Both the position numbers and the translations under genes were made by a program. Of a stretch of DNA of 19,980 nucleotides, positions 14,001 to 19,980 are shown piece after piece. Positions within the stretch are counted from its first letter, which is position 1, and each line of letters begins with the position of its first letter. Origin of the DNA: CAZHHM01 sp964532225 (GTDB lineage: Bacteria; Margulisbacteria; WOR-1; JAKLHX01); assembly GCA_964532225.1 (NCBI GenBank), contig CAZHHM010000025.1, positions 1 to 19,980 on the forward strand, given 5' to 3'. The notes beneath the pieces were generated by a model. That model was not told the DNA's origin. It saw nothing but the letters and a program-made list of their open reading frames with translations, and made no database searches.

Positions 14001-15612
14001 CCCTGATGGGATCTATCGGAGGGTTCGTCACCTGTGCGAAAAGCTGCTTAAAGTAATCGTAAAGCAGTCTCGGCTTTTTTGAGAACATCGCGAGCGGATT
14101 ATGGTTGCCCATGGAACCGGTCGGCTCCTGCCCCTTTTCGGCCATAGGCTTAAGGATGATCTTCAGGTCCTCTTTTGAGTAGCCGAAAGACCTTTGAACG
14201 CTCAGAAGGTCTGAGTCTTTTTCTTTCTGTCTGTTCCCCGGCAGTTTCAGTCCGGACAGTGAGACCGAATTCTCCTCGACCCACTTTCCGTACGGCGCGG
14301 CCTGGGAGAAACTGTCCTTTATCTCTTCGTCCTCGATGACCCTTCCTTCTGCGGTATCTATAAGGAAGACCTTGCCGGGAAGAAGCCTTCCGTTCTGCTT
14401 GATGTTCTCCGGAAGCACATCTATCACGCCGACCTCGCTGGCCAGGACCGCCTTACCGTCCTTAGTGATCACATAGCGGCAGGGACGCAGACCGTTGCGG
14501 TCAAGCAGTCCGCCTATGAACCGTCCGTCAGTGAAAGCAATGGCCGCAGGCCCGTCCCACGGCTCCATGAGACAAGAATGGTATTCGTAAAAATCCCTGT
14601 GGGCCTGTTTTATCTGGCTGTTCTGCTGCCAGGCAATGGGGACAAGCATCATCATGGCATGAGCTATGTGCCTGCCCGAAAGTACGAGCAGCTCAAGAGC
14701 GTTATCGAGCATGGCGCTGTCCGACCCGCCCGGGACCATAACGGGCAGAAGCTTTTTTATGTCCCTTCCGAACACTTCGGAACTAAGCAGAGATTCCCTT
14801 GCGTGCATCCAGTTGATGTTGCCTCTTAGAGTGTTTATCTCCCCGTTATGGGCAAGATACCTGAACGGCTGGGCCAGGTCCCATGTGGGAAAAGTGTTCG
14901 TGCTGTACCTTGAATGGACAAGAGCCAGGGAGGATACTATCCGCTTGTCTGACAGGTCCTTGAAGAAAGGCTTGACCTGCGACGGGGTGAGCAGCCCTTT
15001 GTAGCTGAGGGTCGCCGATGAAAGCGAAGGGATATAGAAAAAGCTTTTCTGCCTGATCGATGAAGCCCTTACCTTGTTCTCTGCGACCCTTCTGATGACA
15101 TATAGTTTCCGCTCGAACTCTGCGCCCGCGCTTGTCCCCGCGCCTTTGCCTATGAATATGTGCCTGATGACCGGCTCGGCTTCTTTTGCGCCTTTGCCTA
15201 TGCCGGTATTATCAAGAGGCACGTCCCTCCATCCCAGGAATACCTGCTTTTCGGCGGTGATCGCCTTGATAAAAAGGTCCTCGCAGAAAAGCCTGTCCCT
15301 CTTGTCCTTTGGCAGGAAAACAAGTCCTACCGCGAAATCGCCTTTTTTGGGGAGGTTGATCCTCAGCCTGATCGATTCGTCGGAAAAGAACTCATGCGGC
15401 ATCTGTATCGTGATCCCGGCCCCGTCCCCGGTAAGAGGGTCCGCGCCGGTAGCTCCCCTGTGGCTCAGCCTTTCAAGTATCTCTATACCCTTTTCGACGG
15501 TGTCGTGGTCCCTTTTGCCGTTAATATTGCATATAAAACCCACGCCGCAGCTGTCATGCTCGAAAGAGCTGTCGTATAGGCCGAAGGTCTTTGGTATATC
15601 GTTATAGTTCAT
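11089..15612 (-). CDS. gltB: glutamate synthase (NADPH) large subunit
   Basis: Converts 2-oxoglutarate plus glutamine to two glutamates. The 1507 residues match full-length bacterial GltB. After a 21-residue propeptide, Cys22 (HDSCGVGF) is the N-terminal nucleophile of the glutaminase domain (22 to about 430), with SHRGATGADPLTGDGAG near 50-66. A central domain follows. The FMN/synthase domain (about 800-1190) has SGEGGEDP, GAKPGEGGQLPG and the [3Fe-4S] motif Cys1127-x5-Cys1133-x4-Cys1138. The C-terminal beta-helix with GXGXG-type repeats lies at about 1240-1450. The ribosome site is weak (AGGGA), and the ATG overlaps a 22-codon leader ORF by ATGA. A terminator ends only 12 nt upstream, so expression must depend on read-through from the promoter at 15696-15724 or from purF. 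Confidence 0.98.
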   Translation of the reverse strand: MNYNDIPKTFGLYDSSFEHDSCGVGFICNINGKRDHDTVEKGIEILERLSHRGATGADPLTGDGAGITIQMPHEFFSDESIRLRINLPKKGDFAVGLVFLPKDKRDRLFCEDLFIKAITAEKQVFLGWRDVPLDNTGIGKGAKEAEPVIRHIFIGKGAGTSAGAEFERKLYVIRRVAENKVRASSIRQKSFFYIPSLSSATLSYKGLLTPSQVKPFFKDLSDKRIVSSLALVHSRYSTNTFPTWDLAQPFRYLAHNGEINTLRGNINWMHARESLLSSEVFGRDIKKLLPVMVPGGSDSAMLDNALELLVLSGRHIAHAMMMLVPIAWQQNSQIKQAHRDFYEYHSCLMEPWDGPAAIAFTDGRFIGGLLDRNGLRPCRYVITKDGKAVLASEVGVIDVLPENIKQNGRLLPGKVFLIDTAEGRVIEDEEIKDSFSQAAPYGKWVEENSVSLSGLKLPGNRQKEKDSDLLSVQRSFGYSKEDLKIILKPMAEKGQEPTGSMGNHNPLAMFSKKPRLLYDYFKQLFAQVTNPPIDPIREELVMSLSAFIGPQKNILSQTPEHASRLKVDHPVLTDDDLLRIKSISAKKFRTRTISTLFAPGKKGAFSSALKRICAESSAAIRNGYTFIVLSDRGVDKAHAALPALLAVSAVHSHLVRKMQRTQIGIVLESGEPREVMHFALLFGYGADCINPYAAFSSIRALSEEKELAVSEKDALKNYIKAVEKALLKILSKMGISTLQSYKGAQIFEALGVDGKVIDRYFPGTPSRIGGITLDTIEKETIQRHSDAFSGTDGGGLDVGGLYQWRRGGETHLWNPDTIHLLQQAARKNDAQRYAEFAKLINEQDGYLTTIRGALKIKNAGEPVPVDEVEPASEIVKRFVSGAMSFGSISKEAHETLAIAMNRLKGKSNSGEGGEDPKRFIPLANGDSVRSAIKQVASGRFGVTSNYLVNADELQIKMAQGAKPGEGGQLPGHKVDKKIAEIRYSTPGVTLISPPPHHDIYSIEDLAQLIFDLKNANPEARVSVKLVSEIGVGTIAAGVAKGHADMILISGGDGGTGASPISSIKHAGLPWELGLSETHQTLVLNDLRSRVRLQTDGQMRTGRDVAIAAMLGAEEYGFSTGLLITMGCVMLRHCHLNNCSVGVATQDENCRKRFEGRPDYIQNYLTFVAEELRSIMSGLGIRKLDELIGRADLLELDRSKLDWKSKGLDVSRVLFRPEGLDSSQIRCTMKQDHGLEKVMDTELLRSCEEAVAKRQKLSLELPVRNFDRTVGAMLSGRVSRLHGEDGLDEDTISIKLNGTAGQSFGAFLAKGLRLELEGDANDYVGKGLSGGKIVIYPNRGSTFEPESNIIIGNTTFYGATAGDAYICGVAGERFCIRNSGAYAVVEGVGDHGCEYMTGGRVIILGKTGVNFGAGMSGGIAFVYDIDGKFSTRCNTSMVDIEPLTERDKDFVREMILKHLKHTRSDNARRILDRYDREARKFLKVMPKEYKRVLAAMEAVKAEEEPSDG

Positions 15613-15677
15613 TTTTCCCTATATAAAAAAAAAGCGTTTCCCCAACTCTTCAATGAGTCAAGAAAACGTTGTATCAC
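15609..15677 (-). CDS. possible 22-codon leader ORF spanning the gltB terminator
   Basis: GTG at 15677, preceded at 5 nt by AAGG, opens a 22-codon frame starting MIQRFLDSLKSW. The frame runs through the whole terminator hairpin and its U-run (encoding FFLY) and stops in TGA, overlapping the gltB ATG as ATGA. The third codon is CAA (Gln), one codon before the terminator stem begins. The start signal, open frame and exact overlap make translation plausible. With only 22 codons, chance cannot be excluded. Confidence 0.4.
   Translation of the reverse strand: MIQRFLDSLKSWGNAFFLYREK
15625..15668 (-). terminator. intrinsic terminator/attenuator in the gltB leader
   Basis: In RNA sense CGTTTTCTTGACTC pairs with GAGTTGGGGAAACG over 14 continuous pairs (several G-U) around the hexaloop ATTGAA, then C and nine U. 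It is oriented for minus-strand transcription. It could end purF transcripts. Because a promoter lies upstream of it and the gltB ATG only 12 nt downstream, it most likely acts as an attenuator. The loop has A at position 1 and G at position 4, as in ANTAR-bound hairpins. Confidence 0.85.
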
Positions 15678-15695
15678 CTGAACCTTAATAAGACC

Positions 15696-15724
15696 ATTTT
15701 AATCCTTTTATTTTGCGGGGTCAA
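15696..15724 (-). promoter_or_regulatory. sigma-70-type promoter of the gltB leader
   Basis: TTGACC (15724-15719), a 17-nt spacer and TAAAAT (15701-15696): five of six matches to each consensus hexamer at ideal spacing. Transcription would start near 15689, about 20 nt before the terminator stem, giving a 77-nt leader before gltB. Confidence 0.65.
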
Positions 15725-15736
15725 GCAAGCGTAACG

Positions 15737-17164
15737 CTATACAGGGTAGTCGAGATTAAGGCATCCGAGGCACAACGGATCGCCTTTTACGGAGATCGCT
15801 TTGACAAGACCGTCCATGCTCAGGTATCCGAGCGAATCAGCACCCAGATACTGGCGTATCTTCTCCACCTTCATATTCGCCGCTATGAGCTGTTTCTTGG
15901 TGGCCGTATCTATGCCGTAATTGCAAGTGCCGATTATCGGGGGGCTGGCAACCCGCATATGCACTTTTTTGGCCCCTGCCTCTTTGAGCAGCTTCACAAT
16001 CTGGCGGCTGGTGGTACCGCGGACTATTGAATCATCGACAAGTACGATATCTTTACCGGCTATGACCTGTTTGATAGGATTGAGCTTAAGTTTAACGCCA
16101 AGCTCTCTTATGTCCTGGGTCGGCTGGATGAAAGTACGGCCTACATATCTGTTCTTTATAAGCACATCGCTGAAAGGTATCTTTGATTTGGAAGCAAAAC
16201 CTATGGCGGCAGGGGTACCGCTGTCAGGCACCGGAATAACGTAATCGGCAATGACAGGATGCTCCTTGGCAAGCAGCCTTCCCATGTCAACCCTTGCGTG
16301 ATAGAGGTTGCGGCCGTTCATCTCGCTGTCGGGCCTGGCAAAGTAGATGTACTCAAAAACACAGAGAGAGCTTTTCTTGCCTTTGGCCCACAGTTCTCCC
16401 TTAATGCCTTTCTTGCTTATAGTGACGATCTCGCCGGGGCGAACTTCTCTTACCAGCTTTGCGCCCAGGATATCAAGCCCGCATGTTTCTGACGATATGA
16501 CATGGCATTTGTCAAAATGCCCTATCACGAGAGGCCTGATCCCGTTAGGGTCCCTGACGGCTATCAGCTTGTCATGGGTCATGATGCCTATCGAATAGGC
16601 GCCCCTTACTTTTTTTAAAGTGGTCTTAAGTGCTGACATCAGGTCCTTTTGCTTGGAGAACCCTATCAGCGCGGCTATCACCTCGCTGTCGCTGTTGCCC
16701 TTGAAGGCATAGCCCTTTTTCTTTAGCATTTTACGCAGGTCCGGCATGTTCGTGAGGTTGCCGTTGTGCGCAAGAGCAATGGTCCCGTAAGGAGTGTTCT
16801 CGATTATAGGCTGGGCATTGCATATGACGGAGGAGCCGGTGGTCGAATATCTGGTGTGCCCCAGGCCGATGTAGCCCTTTAATCCGGCGAACGTCTCTTC
16901 TTTTGAGAAAACGACGGGGACCAGGCCCATGCCGATATAAGAATTGAATGTATTGTTCTGGGAAGTGACTATGCCCGCGCTTTCCTGCCCCCTGTGCTGT
17001 AAAGCGTAAAGGCCGTAGTAGATGTATTTGGCGACATCCTTCTTCTCGCTGGAGAACACGCCGAAAACACCGCATTCCTCATGCATTTTATCGTCGTGAA
17101 AGCCGTCTTCCGTTATTTGCAGTACGCCCTTGTGGTTCGAGAGATCCGCGGATATGGGGAACAC
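15737..17164 (-). CDS. purF: amidophosphoribosyltransferase
   Basis: First committed step of purine synthesis: PRPP plus glutamine gives phosphoribosylamine and glutamate. The glutaminase domain begins at the nucleophile Cys31 in HEECGVFGVF, followed by LQHRGQESAGI and the HNGNLTN loop. The phosphoribosyltransferase domain has the PRPP loop VLVDDSIVRGTTS beginning near 374. Cys residues in SSLCVFEY, GTCNYG and CLGC (465 and 468) match the four [4Fe-4S] ligands of the Bacillus-type, oxygen-sensitive enzyme. The start used is GTG 17164, 4 nt after the nfnB stop. It lacks a clear ribosome site and gives a 30-residue pre-sequence before Cys31. ATG 17086 would leave only four residues before it and would drop the FHDDK segment often seen just before HEECGVFG, so the start is uncertain. 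Confidence 0.97.
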   Translation of the reverse strand: MFPISADLSNHKGVLQITEDGFHDDKMHEECGVFGVFSSEKKDVAKYIYYGLYALQHRGQESAGIVTSQNNTFNSYIGMGLVPVVFSKEETFAGLKGYIGLGHTRYSTTGSSVICNAQPIIENTPYGTIALAHNGNLTNMPDLRKMLKKKGYAFKGNSDSEVIAALIGFSKQKDLMSALKTTLKKVRGAYSIGIMTHDKLIAVRDPNGIRPLVIGHFDKCHVISSETCGLDILGAKLVREVRPGEIVTISKKGIKGELWAKGKKSSLCVFEYIYFARPDSEMNGRNLYHARVDMGRLLAKEHPVIADYVIPVPDSGTPAAIGFASKSKIPFSDVLIKNRYVGRTFIQPTQDIRELGVKLKLNPIKQVIAGKDIVLVDDSIVRGTTSRQIVKLLKEAGAKKVHMRVASPPIIGTCNYGIDTATKKQLIAANMKVEKIRQYLGADSLGYLSMDGLVKAISVKGDPLCLGCLNLDYPV

Positions 17165-17168
17165 GTAT

Positions 17169-18569
17169 TTATTTTACTTTGGACTTGAGGTAATTGTCAA
17201 TTGAGACGGCAGCTTTCTTGCCGGCGCCCATGGCAAGGATAACGGTCGCCGCTCCGGTAACGATGTCTCCTCCGGCAAAAACACCGGGGATCGAGGTCTC
17301 AAGTGTTTCCTCGTTAACAATGATACCGCCCCATTTTTCCTTTTTTATGGCAGGCGAGGCATTGGTAAGCAGCGGGTTCGGGCTCTGCCCTATCGAAACG
17401 ATGACGCTGTCGCACTCTACTGTGTACTCAGAGCCCTTGATCGGGATGAACTTGCGCCTTCCGCTCTCGTCAGGCTCGCCGAGCTCCATCCTGATGCAGT
17501 CCATAGACTTGACCCAGCCGGAGCCGTTGTCGTTGACCTTGACCGGGGCGCTCAGGAACTCGAACTTGATGCCTTCTTCAAAAGCGTTCTCTACCTCTTC
17601 TATCCTGGCAGGCATCTCCTGCCGGGACCTTCTGTAGACCACTGTGACCTCGGCGCCAAGCCTAAGCGAGCATCTGGCAGCGTCCATGGCAACGTTACCG
17701 CCGCCGATGACAGCGACCCTTTTTCCCACTTTTACAGGCGTCATGTATCCCGGGAATTTATAGGCCTTCAGGAGATTGACCCTGGTCAGGAATTCGTTTG
17801 CAGAGTACACCCCGTTAAGGTTTTCCCCGGGAACTCCCATGAACTTAGGAAGCCCCGCACCCGCACCGATAAACACTGACTCATACCCCTGTTCGAAAAG
17901 CTCTTCAATGGTGGCTATGCTGCCTATGACCATGTTGACCTTAAGGTCAACTCCCAATGACCTGATGTACTCCACTTCTTTCTGAACGATGGCTTTAGGA
18001 AGACGGAACTCTGGTATGCCGTACATCAACACTCCGCCTGCAGTATGAAGGGATTCGAATAATGTGACAGAATATCCCATTCTGGCAAGGTCTGCAGCGC
18101 ATGTAAGACCGGCAGGACCGGCGCCTACAACGGCAATCCTCACCCCGGTGCCCGCTTTTGCGGTCACCTGCCCCTCTCCTTTTTTAAAGGTGAGGGGTGA
18201 GGGGTGAGGATTGCCGTGATCAGCCGCATATCTTTCAAGGTACCCTATCGAAATAGCCTTGCCCTTTTTACCTAATATACATACTTTCTCGCACTGGTCC
18301 TCCTGAGGGCACACCCTTCCGCATACGGCCGGAAGATTGTTCTTTTCTTTTATCTTGGATAGCGCGGCTTTAGGATCATCCTCGGTAATGTGCTTTATGA
18401 AAGCAGGGATATCGATATTGACCGGACAGCCGCCCACGCAAAGCGGCTTTTTGCACTGGATACATCTCTTAGCTTCGGCCATTGCCTGCTCTTTGGAGTA
18501 CCCAAAAGAGACCTCGCTAAAGTTCCTGGCTCTTTCTTTCGGGTCCTGCAGTCTTGGTTTTTCGCTCAT
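17169..18569 (-). CDS. nfnB: NADH-dependent ferredoxin:NADP+ oxidoreductase, large subunit (GltD-like)
   Basis: Large subunit of the Nfn complex, which bifurcates electrons from NADPH to ferredoxin and NAD+, or runs in reverse to make NADPH. From ATG 18569 it has 466 residues. [4Fe-4S] ligands are CIQCKKPLCVGGC (Cys36, 39, 44, 48) and Cys83, 87, 93, 97. FAD motif GAGPAGLTCA starts at 149, with GGVLMYGIPEFRLPK after it and the NADPH motif VIGGGNVAMDAARC further on. The start forms TAATG with the nfnA stop, with AGGTG 6 nt upstream; an upstream in-frame ATG at 18584 is less likely. The immediate neighbour nfnA separates it from a second GltD. Residues 120-134 (NPHPSPLTFKKGEGQ), in the linker before the FAD domain, are encoded by a repeat element (18165-18212). 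Confidence 0.93.
   Translation of the reverse strand: MSEKPRLQDPKERARNFSEVSFGYSKEQAMAEAKRCIQCKKPLCVGGCPVNIDIPAFIKHITEDDPKAALSKIKEKNNLPAVCGRVCPQEDQCEKVCILGKKGKAISIGYLERYAADHGNPHPSPLTFKKGEGQVTAKAGTGVRIAVVGAGPAGLTCAADLARMGYSVTLFESLHTAGGVLMYGIPEFRLPKAIVQKEVEYIRSLGVDLKVNMVIGSIATIEELFEQGYESVFIGAGAGLPKFMGVPGENLNGVYSANEFLTRVNLLKAYKFPGYMTPVKVGKRVAVIGGGNVAMDAARCSLRLGAEVTVVYRRSRQEMPARIEEVENAFEEGIKFEFLSAPVKVNDNGSGWVKSMDCIRMELGEPDESGRRKFIPIKGSEYTVECDSVIVSIGQSPNPLLTNASPAIKKEKWGGIIVNEETLETSIPGVFAGGDIVTGAATVILAMGAGKKAAVSIDNYLKSKVK
18165..18212. repeat. hairpin repeat captured in frame within nfnB
   Basis: On the plus strand CACCTGCCCCTCTCC is followed by a T/A-rich centre and GGTGAGGGGTGAGGGGTGAG-GATT. The right end GGGGTGAGGATT (18201-18212) is identical to the right end of the intergenic repeat 8228-8286, and both have CCCCTCTC on the left. 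Here the element is read in frame as a 15-residue Pro/Lys/Gly-rich linker. Confidence 0.65.
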
Positions 18570-19426
18570 TATTTGCACCTGCAATTAGGGTTCTCGTCAG
18601 AACAGTGTTTCTTTGTAAATTCCGCAACGGCAGCTTTTTCTTCTTCAAGGAAGGTCTTCTGCCTGCTCATAAGTTCTTTGAAATCGACCTCATGCCCGTC
18701 GAACTCGGGGCCGTCCACGCAGGCGAACTTGATCTTGCCGCCCACCGTTACCCTGCAGACACCGCACATCCCCGTGGCGTCAAGCATGATAGGGTTCAGA
18801 CTGACAAGGGTCTTGATGCCGTGTTCTTTTGTAAGCTCTGAGACAACTTTCATCATGATCGTTGGTCCTACAGCCGATACAAGGTCGACTTTTTCCCGGG
18901 CTATGATCTCTTTTAACGCATCGGTCACAAGGCCTTTTTTGCCGGCGGAACCATCGTCGGTCATGATACGCAGTTCGTCGCTGACCGACTTAAGCTCGTT
19001 CTCGAATAAAATAAGGTCCTTGTTGCGGCCGCCTATGATCGAGATGACCTTGTTACCTGCCTTTTTGTACGCTTCAGCGACCGGGTATACTTCCGGGGTC
19101 CCTACACCGCCTCCGATACAGACGACAGTACCGAACTTTTCGATATCAGCCGCCTTGCCAAGAGGGCCGGTAAGGTCGAGTATGTCATCGCCCCGGGACA
19201 GGCAGGAAAGATGTTTTGTCGAGGCTCCAGCCTCCTGGAAGATTATGGTTATAGTGCCTTTTGCAGGGTCCTTCTTAGCTATGGTAAGAGGGATCCTCTC
19301 CCCCTCTTCATCTATCCTGAGAACGATGAACTGTCCCGGCCTTGCCTTGGCAGCTATCATCGGCGCTTCAACTTCGATAAGGTTGATCTTGGGTGCGATA
19401 TTTTCTTTGAGAAGGACCTTCGGCAT
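18569..19426 (-). CDS. nfnA: NADH-dependent ferredoxin:NADP+ oxidoreductase, small subunit (FNR-like)
   Basis: Small flavin/iron-sulfur subunit of Nfn, the same family as sulfide dehydrogenase subunit B. It has 285 residues. The FAD-binding domain is N-terminal (RIPLTIA at 44-50, then GPLG). The NAD(H)-binding domain starts with VVCIGGGVGTPEVYP at 101-115, and GGRNKDLILFE follows. The [2Fe-2S] site is LDATGMCGVC...FACVDG, with Asp216, Cys221, Cys224 and Cys236: the unusual one-Asp, three-Cys ligand set known for NfnA. The C-terminus has extra Cys (CSDENPNCRCK). Its ATG overlaps the ANTAR-gene stop by one base (TAATG), and its own stop overlaps the nfnB start in the same way. Confidence 0.93.
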   Translation of the reverse strand: MPKVLLKENIAPKINLIEVEAPMIAAKARPGQFIVLRIDEEGERIPLTIAKKDPAKGTITIIFQEAGASTKHLSCLSRGDDILDLTGPLGKAADIEKFGTVVCIGGGVGTPEVYPVAEAYKKAGNKVISIIGGRNKDLILFENELKSVSDELRIMTDDGSAGKKGLVTDALKEIIAREKVDLVSAVGPTIMMKVVSELTKEHGIKTLVSLNPIMLDATGMCGVCRVTVGGKIKFACVDGPEFDGHEVDFKELMSRQKTFLEEEKAAVAEFTKKHCSDENPNCRCK

Positions 19427-19980
19427 TACTTGTTCATTTCTTTCGAGATTATTATAGCATCTGCTATCTCGCGCATGGATTTCCTTCTGTCCATGCTCTG
19501 CTTCTGGATCATCCTGTATGCATCCTCTTCCCCGACCCCGATAAGCTTCATCAGTATACCCTTTGCCTTTTCGACTATCTTCCTTGTCTCAAGCTTCTCT
19601 TCGATCTCGGCGTTCTCCTTCATCAAGGTCGTGTTCTGAATGGCAACGGCAGCCTGGTTCGCGACAGAGCTCAGCAGCGCTATTTCGCTCTTGTTGAATT
19701 CGTGCACATGGTCCTTATAGCTGTTAAGGACACCTATTACTTTGCCTTTCGCGATAAGAGGGACCGACAGAAGAGAGAAAAGGTTCTCTCTTTTCGCCAG
19801 CTGGGGGAAATTGTATTTCGGGTCTTCCTGAACGTTCCTTATGACTATAGGTTTCCTGTCCTTTACCACCCTGCCGCTCACGCTCTCTCCGATCTTAACG
19901 TTGGGCTTGTTAAGGTATTCTTTGCTGAGGCTCTGTGTCGCCCGGAGGACAAGCTCGCCCTTTTCCTTATCAAGGAGCAT
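19426..19980 (-). CDS. GAF-ANTAR transcription antitermination regulator (N-terminus outside window)
   Basis: The visible 184 residues hold most of a GAF sensor domain (1 to about 115, with GESVSGRVVKDRKPIVIRNV and LSVPLIAKGKVIGVLNSY), a linker helix (about 115-130), and a C-terminal ANTAR domain (about 130-184; KIVEKAKGILMKLIGVGEEDAY, broken here by its loop, then RKSMREIADAII). ANTAR domains bind paired hexaloop RNA hairpins and prevent intrinsic termination, often in nitrogen metabolism. The Met at 19980 is probably internal, because GAF domains normally have about 30-60 residues before this point, so the gene is cut by the window edge. It is translationally coupled to nfnA, at the head of the nitrogen operon. 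Ligand and input signal cannot be read from the sequence. Confidence 0.92.
   Translation of the reverse strand: MLLDKEKGELVLRATQSLSKEYLNKPNVKIGESVSGRVVKDRKPIVIRNVQEDPKYNFPQLAKRENLFSLLSVPLIAKGKVIGVLNSYKDHVHEFNKSEIALLSSVANQAAVAIQNTTLMKENAEIEEKLETRKIVEKAKGILMKLIGVGEEDAYRMIQKQSMDRRKSMREIADAIIISKEMNK

Noticed and set aside
15625..15668. Promoter for gltB inside the terminator (TTGACT)
   Set aside because: TTGACT is a fair -35, but the sequence 16-18 nt further on (around AACGCT) does not resemble a -10.
17169..18569. Second gltD
   Set aside because: Overlap with nfnA, the linker and the GGVLMYGIPEFRLPK context fit Nfn/sulfide dehydrogenase large subunit; the true gltD follows gltB.
18390..19457. 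355-codon open frame on the plus strand
   Set aside because: It is antisense to nfnA and nfnB, whose motifs are unmistakable; the product is Ser/Leu-rich low-information sequence.

Overview
The window looks like part of the chromosome of an anaerobic, uncultured bacterium, perhaps from the WOR-1/Margulisbacteria-Saganbacteria neighbourhood. That placement is an impression from gene content only. The evidence for anaerobiosis is an electron-bifurcating-type NfnAB pair, Fe-S proteins (GltB, GltD and a four-Cys PurF) and a type I-alpha glutamine synthetase. Every gene I accept lies on the minus strand, so transcription runs from high to low coordinates. I see no rRNA, tRNA, CRISPR array or transposase.

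Right part (8288-19980): a nitrogen-assimilation operon. In order of transcription it holds a GAF-ANTAR antitermination regulator (cut by the window edge), nfnA, nfnB, purF, then a leader with a strong promoter and an intrinsic terminator, then gltB, gltD and glnA. Most junctions are tight: TAATG overlaps, an 8-nt overlap and 4-nt gaps. NfnAB can make NADPH, GltBD (GOGAT) uses NADPH and glutamine to make glutamate, GlnA remakes glutamine, and PurF spends glutamine on purines. The terminator lies between a good sigma-70-type promoter and the gltB start, which implies controlled read-through. A 22-codon leader ORF crosses this terminator and overlaps gltB by ATGA, and the terminator loop is a hexaloop of the A1/G4 type bound by ANTAR proteins.

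Middle part (6079-8286): rpiB and a sugar-nucleotidyltransferase gene, with their own promoter just after the glnA terminator. Next comes a gene for a four-helix-bundle (23S-IVP/Avd-like) protein flanked by inverted arrays of an 8-nt degenerate repeat, which looks like a small insertion unit. Other repeats sit nearby or inside genes: a 7-nt tandem repeat in frame in the nucleotidyltransferase linker, a hairpin repeat between glnA and rpiB, and a relative of it in frame inside nfnB.

Left part (1-6063): a cluster of eight genes I cannot assign. They encode proteins of 59, 60, 96, 88, 101, 1172, 264 and 67 residues, with no signal peptides or membrane segments. The 1172-residue protein has two canonical EF-hand-type loops. 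Three intergenic leaders in this cluster carry the same promoter-like element (GCAAG, then CGAT at fixed spacing, then a TA-rich stretch ending in TAG), which resembles sigma-28/FliA promoters. This divides the cluster into three co-regulated units. I regard it as the most likely undescribed system in the window: possibly a set of exported or structural proteins controlled by an alternative sigma factor.
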